Assembly (NCBI GenBank): GCA_900299145.1
Contig: OMIN01000072.1
Location: 1-54,135, forward strand
Direction of reading: 5' to 3'
Length of the DNA stretch: 54,135 nucleotides
Origin: Betaproteobacteria bacterium
GTDB taxonomy: Bacteria > Pseudomonadota > Gammaproteobacteria > Burkholderiales > SG8-41
Part shown: piece after piece, positions 1 to 7,533 of the stretch
How the letters are laid out: every line of letters starts with the position of its first letter
Numbering within the stretch: position 1 is the stretch's first letter
Made by a program: the position numbers and the translations under genes
Notes under the pieces: model-generated
The model's database searches: none
What the model was told of the DNA's origin: nothing
Seen by the model: only the letters and a program-made list of their open reading frames with translations

Positions 1-156
1 CGCGCTGTTGCCACCCAGCACACCGTAGAAGGCACTGCCAGTGACACGCAAACCGCCATGGATCACGTAAATTGCACGCACCGAATTAACCGCAGGCAGA
101 TGTATCGGCGCCTTCGGCGCGGCTTCGTCCTTGTAAAGACTCAGTTGAAAACTCAT
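1..156 (-). CDS. Partial cupin-like protein (N-terminus only)
   Basis: An open frame starts at the ATG complementary to 154-156 and runs off the left edge, giving 52 residues that begin MSFQLSLYKDE. The stretch RAIYVIHGGLRVTG resembles the first beta strands of small cupin-fold proteins, but too little is visible to name a function. Its start overlaps the stop of the upstream PEP mutase-like gene by four bases (ATGA), so the two are probably translated from one message. A role in the same acid-metabolism pathway is inference. Confidence 0.55.
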   Translation of the reverse strand, partial: MSFQLSLYKDEAAPKAPIHLPAVNSVRAIYVIHGGLRVTGSAFYGVLGGNSA

Positions 157-1049
157 AAACCAGCCCGCTGGTCTTCCGGCAGGCCATATTTTTCTTCGAG
201 TTGCTGGATTTCGGGCAAGCCGGCGATTTCGGTAAATTCTTTGAAGTTGGCAGCCTTGCCGCGCAGCCCGGCGATCGAGCCGCTTTGCTTCAATTCACGC
301 AGTGCGCCACGCATCGCGGGAATCGCCGCGAGGATCACCCAGTTCGGGTAAATCGCCAGTTTGAATCCGAGCCTGCCGAGCTCGTCGGCGGGTAAATCCG
401 GCGTCTTGCCGCTGGCCGCCATGTTGTAGAGCAGAGGCACGCCCTTGAAGCGCTTCGAGACTATTTCCACCTGCTCACGGCCCACCGGCGCTTCGATAAA
501 CAGCACGTCTGCACCTGCTTCACGATAGCGCTCGCCGCGCTCCAGCGCCGGCTCCAGCCCTTCGACGGCGATGGCGTCACAGCGCGCGATAATCACAAAA
601 TCCCTGTCACGCCGCGCGTCACATGCGGCTTTAATTTTTGCGACCATTTCCGCCGTGGGGATAACGCGCTTGCCCGCCAGATGCCCGCAACGTTTGGGCC
701 ACTGCTGGTCTTCGATGTGCACGCCGGCAACACCGGCTTTTTCATAGTCGCGAATCGTGCGCCGCGTGTTGATCGGGTTGCCGTAGCCGGTGTCGGCATC
801 GGCGACGAGCGGCAACTCGCTGGCGTCGGCAATGCGGCTCGCGTTGTCGATCATTTCACTGGCGGTCAACAGGCCCACATCGGGCATGCCCAGGCGCGTC
901 AAGCTGGTGCCAAAGCCGGTCATGTAAATCGCCTTGAAGCCTTCGAGCTTGACCAGCCGCGCGGCAAAGGCGTCGGCCACGCCGGGCGCGACCACGCATC
1001 CGGGCTCGGCTAACAGTTTACGCAGGGTGGTGGTGGCGCGCTCGGACAT
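153..1049 (-). CDS. Isocitrate lyase/PEP mutase superfamily protein
   Basis: A 298-residue protein of the isocitrate lyase/phosphoenolpyruvate mutase superfamily (TIM barrel, Mg-dependent C-C or C-P bond chemistry on 2-oxo or carboxyvinyl acids). It shows the Mg-binding DADTGYGNP segment near residues 84-92 and the flexible active-site loop KRCGH near 119-123, the form seen in oxaloacetate decarboxylase, methylisocitrate lyase-like and carboxyphosphonoenolpyruvate mutase relatives. Length is normal for the family. It overlaps a cupin-like gene by 4 bp and is divergent from a Bug receptor gene, suggesting uptake and cleavage of a small carboxylic acid. The exact substrate cannot be told from sequence. 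Confidence 0.85.
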   Translation of the reverse strand: MSERATTTLRKLLAEPGCVVAPGVADAFAARLVKLEGFKAIYMTGFGTSLTRLGMPDVGLLTASEMIDNASRIADASELPLVADADTGYGNPINTRRTIRDYEKAGVAGVHIEDQQWPKRCGHLAGKRVIPTAEMVAKIKAACDARRDRDFVIIARCDAIAVEGLEPALERGERYREAGADVLFIEAPVGREQVEIVSKRFKGVPLLYNMAASGKTPDLPADELGRLGFKLAIYPNWVILAAIPAMRGALRELKQSGSIAGLRGKAANFKEFTEIAGLPEIQQLEEKYGLPEDQRAGL

Positions 1050-1096
1050 GACAGCCTCGCTGAGTTGGAATGTGACAATCGGAAGAAGAGACTACA

Positions 1097-1102
1097 ATTA
1101 TA
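1097..1102 (-). promoter_or_regulatory. Possible -10 box for the PEP mutase-like gene
   Basis: The minus strand reads TATAAT, about 48 bases before the ATG at 1049, in the divergent gap with the Bug receptor gene. I see no good -35 hexamer at the usual distance, so the call rests on the -10 match only. Confidence 0.3.
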
Positions 1103-1152
1103 GCCGCCGCAATTATTGACCACGCCGCTGTTCACACCCTCTGGAGTTTGTC

Positions 1153-2109
1153 TTGCGCTATCGAGTTTGCTGGCTTGTGCTGATGCTTGGCCATACCACG
1201 GCCATTTGCGCGCAGGCTTTCCCCGAGCGGCCGCTGCGCATTGTCGTGGCCTTCAGCACGGGCACGGCCGCCGACATCGTGGCGCGGCAGGTTGCCCTGA
1301 AAATGACCGACGATTTCGGCAAGCAGGTGGTTGTTGAAAACCGCGACGGCGCGGCTGGCACCATCGGCGCGGGGCTGGCCGCGCGCGCCACGCCCGACGG
1401 ACACACCATGCTCATCGCCTCGCCGTCGATTATCGTCAGCCCGCTGCTCATCAAGAACCTGCCCTATGACCCGATGAAGGATTTTGCCTCGGTGGCGTTC
1501 ATGGCGACGTTTCCCACCGCGCTGGTGGTGGGCGCGCAGGTCAAAGCCGTGTCGGTTGGCGAGTTGATTGATCTCGCCAAAGCCGCCCCCGGCAAACTGA
1601 ACTACGCCAACGCCGGCCGCGGCACGGCAAGCCATCTGTCGGCGGAACTCTTCCGTAAAATGACCAACACCAACATTGTCGCCGTGGCCTATCGGGCCAC
1701 CGCCCAGGCGTTGAACGACACCATTTCGGGCGAAGTGGCGATGTATTTCCCGAATCTCGTGTCGGCCATGCCGCACATCAAAAGCGCGCACCTGAAGGGG
1801 CTTGCGGTAACCAGTGAAAAACGCTCGCAGGCCGCGCCGGAAATTCCCGCACTGGCCGAAACGCTGCCGGGCTTTGAAGCGGCCAGTTGGTATGGCATCG
1901 TCGTGCCCGTGCAAACACCCAAGCCCATCGTCGCCAGATTGCACGAGTCAATTAACAAAGCCCTGCGTGAGGCCGATGTGCGCCAGCGGTTCCTGTCGCT
2001 GGGGGGTGACATTGTCGCGGGCGGGCCAGCCGAACTGGACAAGGCCATGCGCGGCGGCACGGCCAAATGGGGCGCGTTGGTAAAGGAAATCGAGGCGCAG
2101 GGGCGGTGA
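1153..2109 (+). CDS. Bug-family (TctC) periplasmic substrate-binding protein
   Basis: A 318-residue secreted receptor of the Bug/TctC family, which binds carboxylates and related small molecules in the periplasm, classically for tripartite tricarboxylate transporters. Residues 1-20 form a signal peptide ending in CAQA, followed by the family opening FPERPLRIVVAFSTGT, then the GQVVVENRDGAAG-type segment and the C-terminal WGALVKEI helix. The best start is TTG at 1153, with GGAG about 7 bases upstream. No TctA or TctB membrane subunit is nearby, so it is an orphan receptor. It is divergent from the PEP mutase-like gene, which may act on its ligand. Confidence 0.88.
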   Translation: MRYRVCWLVLMLGHTTAICAQAFPERPLRIVVAFSTGTAADIVARQVALKMTDDFGKQVVVENRDGAAGTIGAGLAARATPDGHTMLIASPSIIVSPLLIKNLPYDPMKDFASVAFMATFPTALVVGAQVKAVSVGELIDLAKAAPGKLNYANAGRGTASHLSAELFRKMTNTNIVAVAYRATAQALNDTISGEVAMYFPNLVSAMPHIKSAHLKGLAVTSEKRSQAAPEIPALAETLPGFEAASWYGIVVPVQTPKPIVARLHESINKALREADVRQRFLSLGGDIVAGGPAELDKAMRGGTAKWGALVKEIEAQGR

Positions 2110-2150
2110 CGTGCCGCGTTTATTCGTGAATTTACGGCAAAAGAATTGTT

Positions 2151-2178
2151 ATTAACTATCTGTTTTTAAAGGAATTTT
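2151..2178 (-). repeat. Dispersed AT-rich motif, degenerate copy
   Basis: On the minus strand this gap contains AAAAACAGATAGTTA, matching the right half of the dispersed motif (compare 32881-32908). The left half is poorly conserved, about 18 of 28 positions overall. It lies between the Bug gene stop and the ATG at 2183. Confidence 0.5.
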
Positions 2179-2182
2179 AATC

Positions 2183-3202
2183 ATGGCGCTCGGGCCACAC
2201 AAAATCGAATACGAAGTGATCAAGGGCTGGGAGCAAATGCCCGAAGGGTATGCGTTCGTCGAGGTTGCGGGTGTCGCATGCGACTCCAAAGACCGCGTGT
2301 ATGTGTTCTGCCGCGGCAAGCATCCGATCATTGTGTTCGACAAAGAGGGCAAATTTTTGAACGCGTGGGGCGAAGGCCAATTCGTCGGCCCGCACGGCAT
2401 ATTCATCGACCGCGAAGACAACCTGTGGCTCGCCGATGACAAAAACCACGTCGTGCACAAGTACACCACCGACGGCAAAAAGCTGATGACGCTGGGCGAG
2501 CCGGGAAAGGCCGCCGACACCGGTTACAAGATTGGTGTGAGTCCGGTGCTGCGTGCGGCGGGGCCGTTTCACCGCGTCACCAATGTGGCGGTGTTGCCTG
2601 ACGGCGACATGTACATCGCCGACGGTTACGGCAACGCGCGCGTTCACAAGTATTCGAAGGACGGAAAGCTGTTGTTCTCGTGGGGCGAGCCGGGCAGCGG
2701 GCCGGGGCAATTCATGCTGCCGCATGGCATTGCCGTCGACAGCGCGGGCCTTGTCTACGTGGCCGACCGCGAGAACTCGCGCGTGCAGGTGTTCAAGGGC
2801 AATGGTGAATACGTGCGCGAGTGGGGCTGGTTGAACCGCCCGTACGACATTTTCATCGACGATCAGGACATGCTGCATATCGCCGAGGGCGGCTTTCACA
2901 ACTACATGATGAAACGCAGCGAAGGCCCGTTGCCCGCGCACGACCAGACCATGATTTACCCGCCGTGCGGCCACTCGCCGATTGCGCGCGTCACCGTGTG
3001 TGACCCCGACGGCAAGATCGCCGCGCAGGTTGGCGGCGAAAACCCCGTGCTGCCCGGCAACTTCGTCGCACCCCACGGCATCTGGGCCGACAAGCGCGGT
3101 GATTTTTATGTGGGCGAAGTCATCGTCAATGCGGGTGCGGTCAAGCGCATGGCGCCGCTGCGGCCAGCCGGGTTTCAGAAGTTCCGGCGGCGCGCGGGGT
3201 AG
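2183..3202 (+). CDS. NHL-repeat beta-propeller protein
   Basis: A 339-residue protein built of NHL-type repeats, the six-bladed propeller fold also found in peptidyl-alpha-hydroxyglycine alpha-amidating lyases. Repeated blade signatures are visible: FVGPHGIFIDREDNLWLAD, VTNVAVLPDGDMYIADGYGN, FMLPHGIAVDSAGLVYVADR and FVAPHGIWADKRGDFYVGE. There is no convincing signal peptide, so it may be cytoplasmic. The start ATG follows AAAGGAATTTTAATC, a good ribosome site. Relatives are common near Bug receptors in Burkholderiales. The enzymatic or binding role cannot be read from sequence. Confidence 0.82.
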   Translation: MALGPHKIEYEVIKGWEQMPEGYAFVEVAGVACDSKDRVYVFCRGKHPIIVFDKEGKFLNAWGEGQFVGPHGIFIDREDNLWLADDKNHVVHKYTTDGKKLMTLGEPGKAADTGYKIGVSPVLRAAGPFHRVTNVAVLPDGDMYIADGYGNARVHKYSKDGKLLFSWGEPGSGPGQFMLPHGIAVDSAGLVYVADRENSRVQVFKGNGEYVREWGWLNRPYDIFIDDQDMLHIAEGGFHNYMMKRSEGPLPAHDQTMIYPPCGHSPIARVTVCDPDGKIAAQVGGENPVLPGNFVAPHGIWADKRGDFYVGEVIVNAGAVKRMAPLRPAGFQKFRRRAG

Positions 3203-3255
3203 ATTTTTCCAATCAGTCCAACGCGGCACGATGTGAGCAAGGTGCCCTGCCAAAC

Positions 3256-3285
3256 CTGTCGTTCCCGCGTAGGCGGGAACCCATA
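3256..3285 (+). repeat. REP-like palindrome, left arm of GIY-YIG frame
   Basis: A short palindrome with arms TTCCCGC and GCGGGAA within a 30-bp unit. Its reverse complement matches 3591-3620 at 28 of 30 positions, so the two copies form an inverted frame around the GIY-YIG gene. A related pair sits at 25996-26076. Confidence 0.85.
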
Positions 3286-3290
3286 ACACA

Positions 3291-3584
3291 GTGACGAAGA
3301 GTAGTTACGTATACATGCTCGCAAGCGGTCGCTATGGCGCGATCTACACCGGTGTAACTTCTGACCTGATCAAACGCACTTGGGAACACAAGGAAGGCTT
3401 CATCAAAGGATTCACCAACGAATACGACATAAAGTACTTGGTTTGGTACGAAGCGCACGAAGACATCCACTCCGCCATCACCCGTGAAAAGCAAATCAAG
3501 AAATGGAACCGAGCGTGGAAAATCCGATTGATACAAGCGAAGAATCCTCTGTGGCGGGATTTGTATGTTGAAGTGGTAGGGTAA
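3291..3584 (+). CDS. GIY-YIG endonuclease domain protein
   Basis: A 97-residue single-domain GIY-YIG protein of the small UPF0213-like type. The hallmark elements are YVYML (residues 6-10), AIYTGVTSDL (17-26), Arg29 in the DLIKR helix, and Glu66 in TREKQIKKW, the expected metal ligand. The start is GTG at 3291, six bases beyond the left palindrome, and the stop lies six bases before the right palindrome, so the gene almost fills the space between inverted REP-like repeats. GIY-YIG domains cut DNA. That this one acts on the flanking palindromes, as a mobility or maintenance nuclease, is inference from the arrangement. Confidence 0.88.
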   Translation: MTKSSYVYMLASGRYGAIYTGVTSDLIKRTWEHKEGFIKGFTNEYDIKYLVWYEAHEDIHSAITREKQIKKWNRAWKIRLIQAKNPLWRDLYVEVVG

Positions 3585-3590
3585 GGGGTT

Positions 3591-3620
3591 TATGGGTTCC
3601 CGCCTGCGCGGGAACGACGG
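3591..3620 (-). repeat. REP-like palindrome, right arm of GIY-YIG frame
   Basis: Inverted copy of 3256-3285 (28 of 30 identical), beginning six bases after the GIY-YIG stop codon. The inner arms GGGTTCCCGC and GCGGGAACGAC can fold as a hairpin. Confidence 0.85.
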
Positions 3621-3667
3621 TAGGGATAATTTCGACACTTTGAAACAAAACTATTTGGGAGATCAAG

Positions 3668-4588
3668 ATGGGCAACAGCGTACAGGACAAAGTCGTCGTA
3701 GTAACCGGCGCGGGCGGTGGCATCGGCCGTGAAATGGCCTTGGCAATGGCCGCCAACGGCGCAAAAGTCGTGGTCAACGACATCGGGGCAGCCCTTTCAG
3801 GCGCGGCAGATGCCGCCATGGAAGGCGCCGCACAAAAAGTGGTGAACGAAATCAAGGCCGCGGGCGGCACGGCGGTGGCCAACACCGATTCGGTTTCCAC
3901 CTGGGCCTCGGCCGAACACATCATCCAGTGCGCGCTCGACACCTACGGCCGCATCGACGGCGTGGTCAACAACGCCGGCATTCTGCGCGACCGCATTTTT
4001 CACAAAATGTCGGAAGACGACTGGAACTCGGTCATCGCGGTGCATTTGAATGGTGCGTTTTACATGAGCCGCGCCGCCGCCAACCCCATGCGCGCGCAGA
4101 ACAGCGGCGCGTTCGTGCACATGACTTCCACGTCCGGCCTGATCGGCAACTTCGGTCAGGCAAACTACAGCGCGGCCAAGCTCGGCATCGCGGCATTGTC
4201 GAAAAGCATCGCCCTCGACATGGGCCGCAACCGCGTGCGCAGCAACTGCATCGCGCCGTTCGCGTGGAGCCGCATGACCAGCTCCATCCCCACCAACACG
4301 CCAGAAGAAAAAGAACGCGCCGGCCAACTGCAAAAAATGGAAGCGCGCAAAGTCGCACCCATGGCGGTTTACCTGATCAGCGACGCGGCCGCCGCCGTCA
4401 CCGGCCAGATTTTTGGCGTGCGCGCCAACGAAATCATGCTCTTCAGCCAGCCGCGCCCGATCCGCAGCGTGCACCACACACCGGAGTGGACGCCCGAGGC
4501 CATCGCCAAAGTGGCAATGCCGTCGATGGAAAAACAGTTCTATCCGCTGGACCGGTCGCCGGATGTGGTTTGTTGGGATCCGATTTGA
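3668..4588 (+). CDS. Short-chain dehydrogenase/reductase
   Basis: A 306-residue classical SDR, an NAD(P)-dependent oxidoreductase with a Rossmann fold. It has the cofactor loop TGAGGGIG (residues 14-21), NNAG near 101, a catalytic Ser in the MTSTSG segment and the YSAAK active-site tetrad piece near 168-172. The extended C-terminal part and the GILRDR segment after NNAG recall the dehydrogenase domain of peroxisomal multifunctional enzyme type 2 and bacterial 3-hydroxyacyl-CoA dehydrogenase relatives. A GGGAG ribosome site lies before the ATG. It stands alone between the GIY-YIG gene and the Xre/ImmA pair, so its substrate is unknown. Confidence 0.85.
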   Translation: MGNSVQDKVVVVTGAGGGIGREMALAMAANGAKVVVNDIGAALSGAADAAMEGAAQKVVNEIKAAGGTAVANTDSVSTWASAEHIIQCALDTYGRIDGVVNNAGILRDRIFHKMSEDDWNSVIAVHLNGAFYMSRAAANPMRAQNSGAFVHMTSTSGLIGNFGQANYSAAKLGIAALSKSIALDMGRNRVRSNCIAPFAWSRMTSSIPTNTPEEKERAGQLQKMEARKVAPMAVYLISDAAAAVTGQIFGVRANEIMLFSQPRPIRSVHHTPEWTPEAIAKVAMPSMEKQFYPLDRSPDVVCWDPI

Positions 4589-4616
4589 AATAATCCAATA
4601 AAGTCATATGCTTACA
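4588..4616 (+). repeat. Dispersed AT-rich motif
   Basis: Begins with AAATAATC, as other copies do, and ends with GCTTACA. It matches the consensus at most positions with one inserted base. It starts on the last base of the SDR stop codon and precedes the Xre gene. Confidence 0.65.
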
Positions 4617-4717
4617 ATTATTTTTCCGGATTGGTTAAATAATTTACCATTTGTGTATAATTGAATTGTAGCGGTGTTGGCGAACGCGAACCGCAAACAG
4701 AATCCAAAGGCATCTGC

Positions 4718-5095
4718 ATGATCACCACGAAACTAACGCCATTTGGGAAGCAAGTAAGACATTACAGAATTGAAGCCGATACGACGCTCGGGGAGATGGC
4801 TAGCACACTAGGGATTTCCTCCTCGTACCTGTCGTCGCTTGAAGTAGGTAGAAAGCCACTTAGCGACCTAACGGTGAGATCGATCGTCGACTACTTTCGA
4901 AAGAAGGGGATTAATGCTGACGATTTAGTTTCACTAGCCGACCGTACGCGTGCCGCCATCAAAGTAGATTCACTTGATGATCGCTCGCGCGAAATGGTTG
5001 CGACATTCGCTCGTCGCGTGCCCACGCTCTCACCCGAGCAGAGAAATTTATTGAACAACGAGCTAGAAAGGTTCTTTAACAAAGGGGAAAAGTAG
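4718..5095 (+). CDS. Xre-family helix-turn-helix regulator
   Basis: A 125-residue protein with an N-terminal helix-turn-helix of the Xre/Cro type: TLGEMASTLGISSSYLSSLE (residues 23-42) contains the recognition helix. The C-terminal half is acidic and basic without a named domain. ATG at 4718 is preferred over a TTG at 4661 because the HTH proteins normally start close to this point. The stop codon abuts the ATG of the ImmA/IrrE peptidase gene, so the two form a pair. Both genes are richer in A+T than their neighbours, a sign of acquisition. Confidence 0.87.
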   Translation: MITTKLTPFGKQVRHYRIEADTTLGEMASTLGISSSYLSSLEVGRKPLSDLTVRSIVDYFRKKGINADDLVSLADRTRAAIKVDSLDDRSREMVATFARRVPTLSPEQRNLLNNELERFFNKGEK

Positions 5096-5662
5096 ATGGC
5101 AAGAACAAATAATCATCCTCGTGGAATTCGAGTCCCACCGCTGCGGCGCATAGCAATCCGTGACCAAGCAATGAAGGTAAGGGAGGCCTATGGACTCAAC
5201 CAGCCCATTGTCGATTTAGCTAAATTCGTAGAATGTGAGTTGTCTAATTCGGGTTATGTTTACGATATCGTATCTGGCGATGAGATGGGTGATGATGAAG
5301 CTCAGGCGTTTCCGGACTCATGCGTGTTACGAATTCGTGAAGACATATACGAAGCGTTAATTCGCCAAGATCGAAGAGCGCGATTTACCATAGCTCATGA
5401 GATTGGCCATCTAGCCCTGCACCAAGGTATTCCACTGAGGTGGGCCGGAACGCCTCAAAATAATGCATCGCGAACGCACGCATTTTATGAAGATAGCGAA
5501 TGGCAAGCTGATACATTCGCCGCAGAGTTTCTAATGCCGGTTGATTTGATTCGCAAATATTGCACAAAAGCCGTGGAAATTTCTGACGTGTTTGGTGTTT
5601 CGTTGGATGCTGCTCTTATACGAATCAGTGCGCTACGGGCAGAACGATTATTACCTTGGTAA
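5096..5662 (+). CDS. ImmA/IrrE-family metallopeptidase
   Basis: A 188-residue COG2856-type protein. The zinc motif HEIGH is at residues 101-105 and a likely third ligand lies in EDSEWQADTFAAEF near Glu135, the ImmA/IrrE pattern. Family members cleave or inactivate a partner Xre repressor (ImmA/ImmR of ICEBs1, IrrE/DdrO of Deinococcus), and Xre-COG2856 pairs have also been proposed as toxin-antitoxin-like modules. Its start directly follows the Xre gene stop, which makes that regulator the natural substrate. No integrase or phage gene is close by. Confidence 0.88.
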   Translation: MARTNNHPRGIRVPPLRRIAIRDQAMKVREAYGLNQPIVDLAKFVECELSNSGYVYDIVSGDEMGDDEAQAFPDSCVLRIREDIYEALIRQDRRARFTIAHEIGHLALHQGIPLRWAGTPQNNASRTHAFYEDSEWQADTFAAEFLMPVDLIRKYCTKAVEISDVFGVSLDAALIRISALRAERLLPW

Positions 5663-5759
5663 GTGACTTACTATGATTTGTTTTTTGAAACCCTAAAGTA
5701 ATATTGAAGTTTTGCTACGCATGTAACATAGGTGAGTACACATCCGTCTAAATGTGCTC

Positions 5760-6836
5760 ATGAATCTAGTTCAAATATCGTCCCAAGTCGAACACATAAA
5801 ACCCCAAAGCGAGGCCCAAGCCTACGCCGGGGCGGAAAGCCTGACCTACGTCCGCTGTCAGGTCACCACTGACGACGGCATTACAGGCTACGGTGTCACG
5901 GGCCGCTTTCTCGCCGATCAGGTGGCGCATTTGCTCAACAACGGCATTGCCGAAACGCTGAAGGGGCTTAAAGGGACAGACGCACTGGATATCGAGGCCC
6001 TCACCACGCAGCTCGCCAAGAAATTCAACCCGCGCCAGTCGACAGGCGTGTTTGTATCCGCAATGTCGGCACTCGACTTGGCGCTGTGGGACATCAAGGG
6101 CAAGGCGCTGGGGCAGCCGGTGGCGCGGCTGATCGGCGGCGCGCGCAATGCGGTGCCGGCGTATGCGACAGTGGGGCTGCCGGCTTACTCGGAAGCGGAA
6201 TTGGTCAATGCCTGCAAGACGGCGCTGGCCGAAGGTTTTCAGGGCGTGAAGATACTGGTGGGTGCGGGGCGTGGCATCGCGGAGGACGCGCAACGCGTTC
6301 GTGCGGTGCGTGCGGCGATAGGCAATGCGGCGCTGATGCTGGACGCCAATTGCGCTTACACAGTGGCAGAAGCCAAGCGGCTCGCTACGCTGGTTGCTGA
6401 TTGTGATATCGCGTTTTTCGAGGAGCCGCTCAAAGGCAACGATATTCCGTCGCTCGCCGAACTACGCCGCGCGATCAATATTCCGCTGGCGTCGGGGCAG
6501 ATGATTCAGTCGGTAACGTGGTTTCGCGATGTGTTGGCGGCGGGCGCGCTGGATATTTTGCAGCCCAATGCGGCGTTCTGTGGCGGTATTTCGGCGATGT
6601 TGCGCATCATGGCGCTGGCCGAGGCGCACGGCGTGCCGGTCACTGGCGCGGGCGGGTTTGAGTCAGCCAATTTGCCGGTGATGGCGGGCCACGCCCACGG
6701 CGGCATGCTGGAAGTGCACGGCGCGCACGTGGCGATCAAGGCGCGCTTTGCCACGCATCCTGAGTTCCGGGACGGCAAGCTGCATGTGCCCGATGCGCCG
6801 GGGCTGGGATTTACGCTGAAGGATGGGCCGCCATAG
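5760..6836 (+). CDS. Enolase-superfamily protein with altered active site
   Basis: A 358-residue protein of the mandelate racemase/muconate lactonizing enzyme branch of the enolase superfamily. The N-terminal capping domain, the barrel and the terminal DAPGLGFTL segment are all present. By eye, using mandelate racemase numbering, Lys164, Asp195 and Glu221 are kept, but position 166 is Leu instead of Lys, 247 is Gln instead of Glu (ASGQM), 270 is Asn instead of Asp (LQPNAAF) and 297 is Ala instead of His. The usual acid/base residues and one metal ligand therefore look lost. The start could also be GTG at 5754; no clear ribosome site decides it. Function is unknown. Confidence 0.8.
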   Translation: MNLVQISSQVEHIKPQSEAQAYAGAESLTYVRCQVTTDDGITGYGVTGRFLADQVAHLLNNGIAETLKGLKGTDALDIEALTTQLAKKFNPRQSTGVFVSAMSALDLALWDIKGKALGQPVARLIGGARNAVPAYATVGLPAYSEAELVNACKTALAEGFQGVKILVGAGRGIAEDAQRVRAVRAAIGNAALMLDANCAYTVAEAKRLATLVADCDIAFFEEPLKGNDIPSLAELRRAINIPLASGQMIQSVTWFRDVLAAGALDILQPNAAFCGGISAMLRIMALAEAHGVPVTGAGGFESANLPVMAGHAHGGMLEVHGAHVAIKARFATHPEFRDGKLHVPDAPGLGFTLKDGPP

Positions 6837-6871
6837 ACCGGCCACACGCTTTGGGTTGGGTCAGCGCTGCG

Positions 6872-7522
6872 TCAATATCTGCGCAGTAACAAACACGCCA
6901 CGGCTACGGCGGCCAACTGTGCCACGATAAAGCCTGCCACGTCCGCCGGTTGTATGCCCGCAAACGTGTTGCTGAACGCGCGCGCAATCGTCACCGCCGG
7001 GTTGGAGAAAAACGTGCTGGCGGTAAACCAGTAACCCGCAGTGACGATCAGCGCCACCATCAGGGGCACTTTCCCGGCGGCGTTGCGCAAGCCCAGGTGA
7101 ATGGTGGCAAGCAGCACGCCGGTAGCCAGAAACTCGGATATCCACTGCGGCACGCCGCTGCGCACCTTGGCGGAAAACTGCATCACTGGCAGATCGAACA
7201 TGAGATGCGTAATCCACACGCCGATCACGCCGCCGCTAATTTGCGCGGCGATGTAGGCCATGCACAGCGCCGCCGGCAATTCGCCGCACCGCCAAAAGGT
7301 GAGCGACACCGCCGGGTTGAAGTGCGCGCCGGAAATCGGGCCAAGTATCGTAATCAGCACGTAGAGCCCCGCGCCGGTGGCGATGGAATTGCCCAGCAGC
7401 GCCACCGCCGCATTGCCGCCGGCCAGTGTCTCCCCCATGATGCCGGAGCCGACGACGATGGCGAGCAGCAGTGCGGTGCCGGCGAATTCTGCGGTGATTT
7501 TTTGCAGTGAAGATGCGTTCAT
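6872..7522 (-). CDS. MIP-family channel (aquaporin), probably arsenite-linked
   Basis: A 216-residue six-helix membrane channel with the two pore motifs of the MIP family: an NPA in GAHFNPAVSLTF and a second in FFSNPAVTIARAF. It lies directly after arsC. In some bacteria (aqpS of Sinorhizobium) an aquaporin replaces the arsenite pump and lets arsenite made by ArsC leave the cell, and the same role is inferred here. ATG at 7522 fits the usual N-terminus. A TTG at 7537 would overlap the arsC stop (TTGA) and is the alternative. Confidence 0.85.
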   Translation of the reverse strand: MNASSLQKITAEFAGTALLLAIVVGSGIMGETLAGGNAAVALLGNSIATGAGLYVLITILGPISGAHFNPAVSLTFWRCGELPAALCMAYIAAQISGGVIGVWITHLMFDLPVMQFSAKVRSGVPQWISEFLATGVLLATIHLGLRNAAGKVPLMVALIVTAGYWFTASTFFSNPAVTIARAFSNTFAGIQPADVAGFIVAQLAAVAVACLLLRRY

Positions 7523-7533
7523 GACTTTGCCGC

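Noticed and set aside
1132-1944. Long minus-strand open frame opposite the Bug receptor gene
   Set aside because: His/Arg-rich shadow of the Bug gene in GC-rich DNA, with no domain and no ribosome site.
2177-3289. 370-codon minus-strand frame opposite the NHL protein gene
   Set aside because: Composition is typical of an antisense shadow, while the plus strand has clear NHL repeats.
3256-3620. Palindromes considered as CRISPR repeats
   Set aside because: Only two copies in inverted orientation around a gene; no regular spacers.
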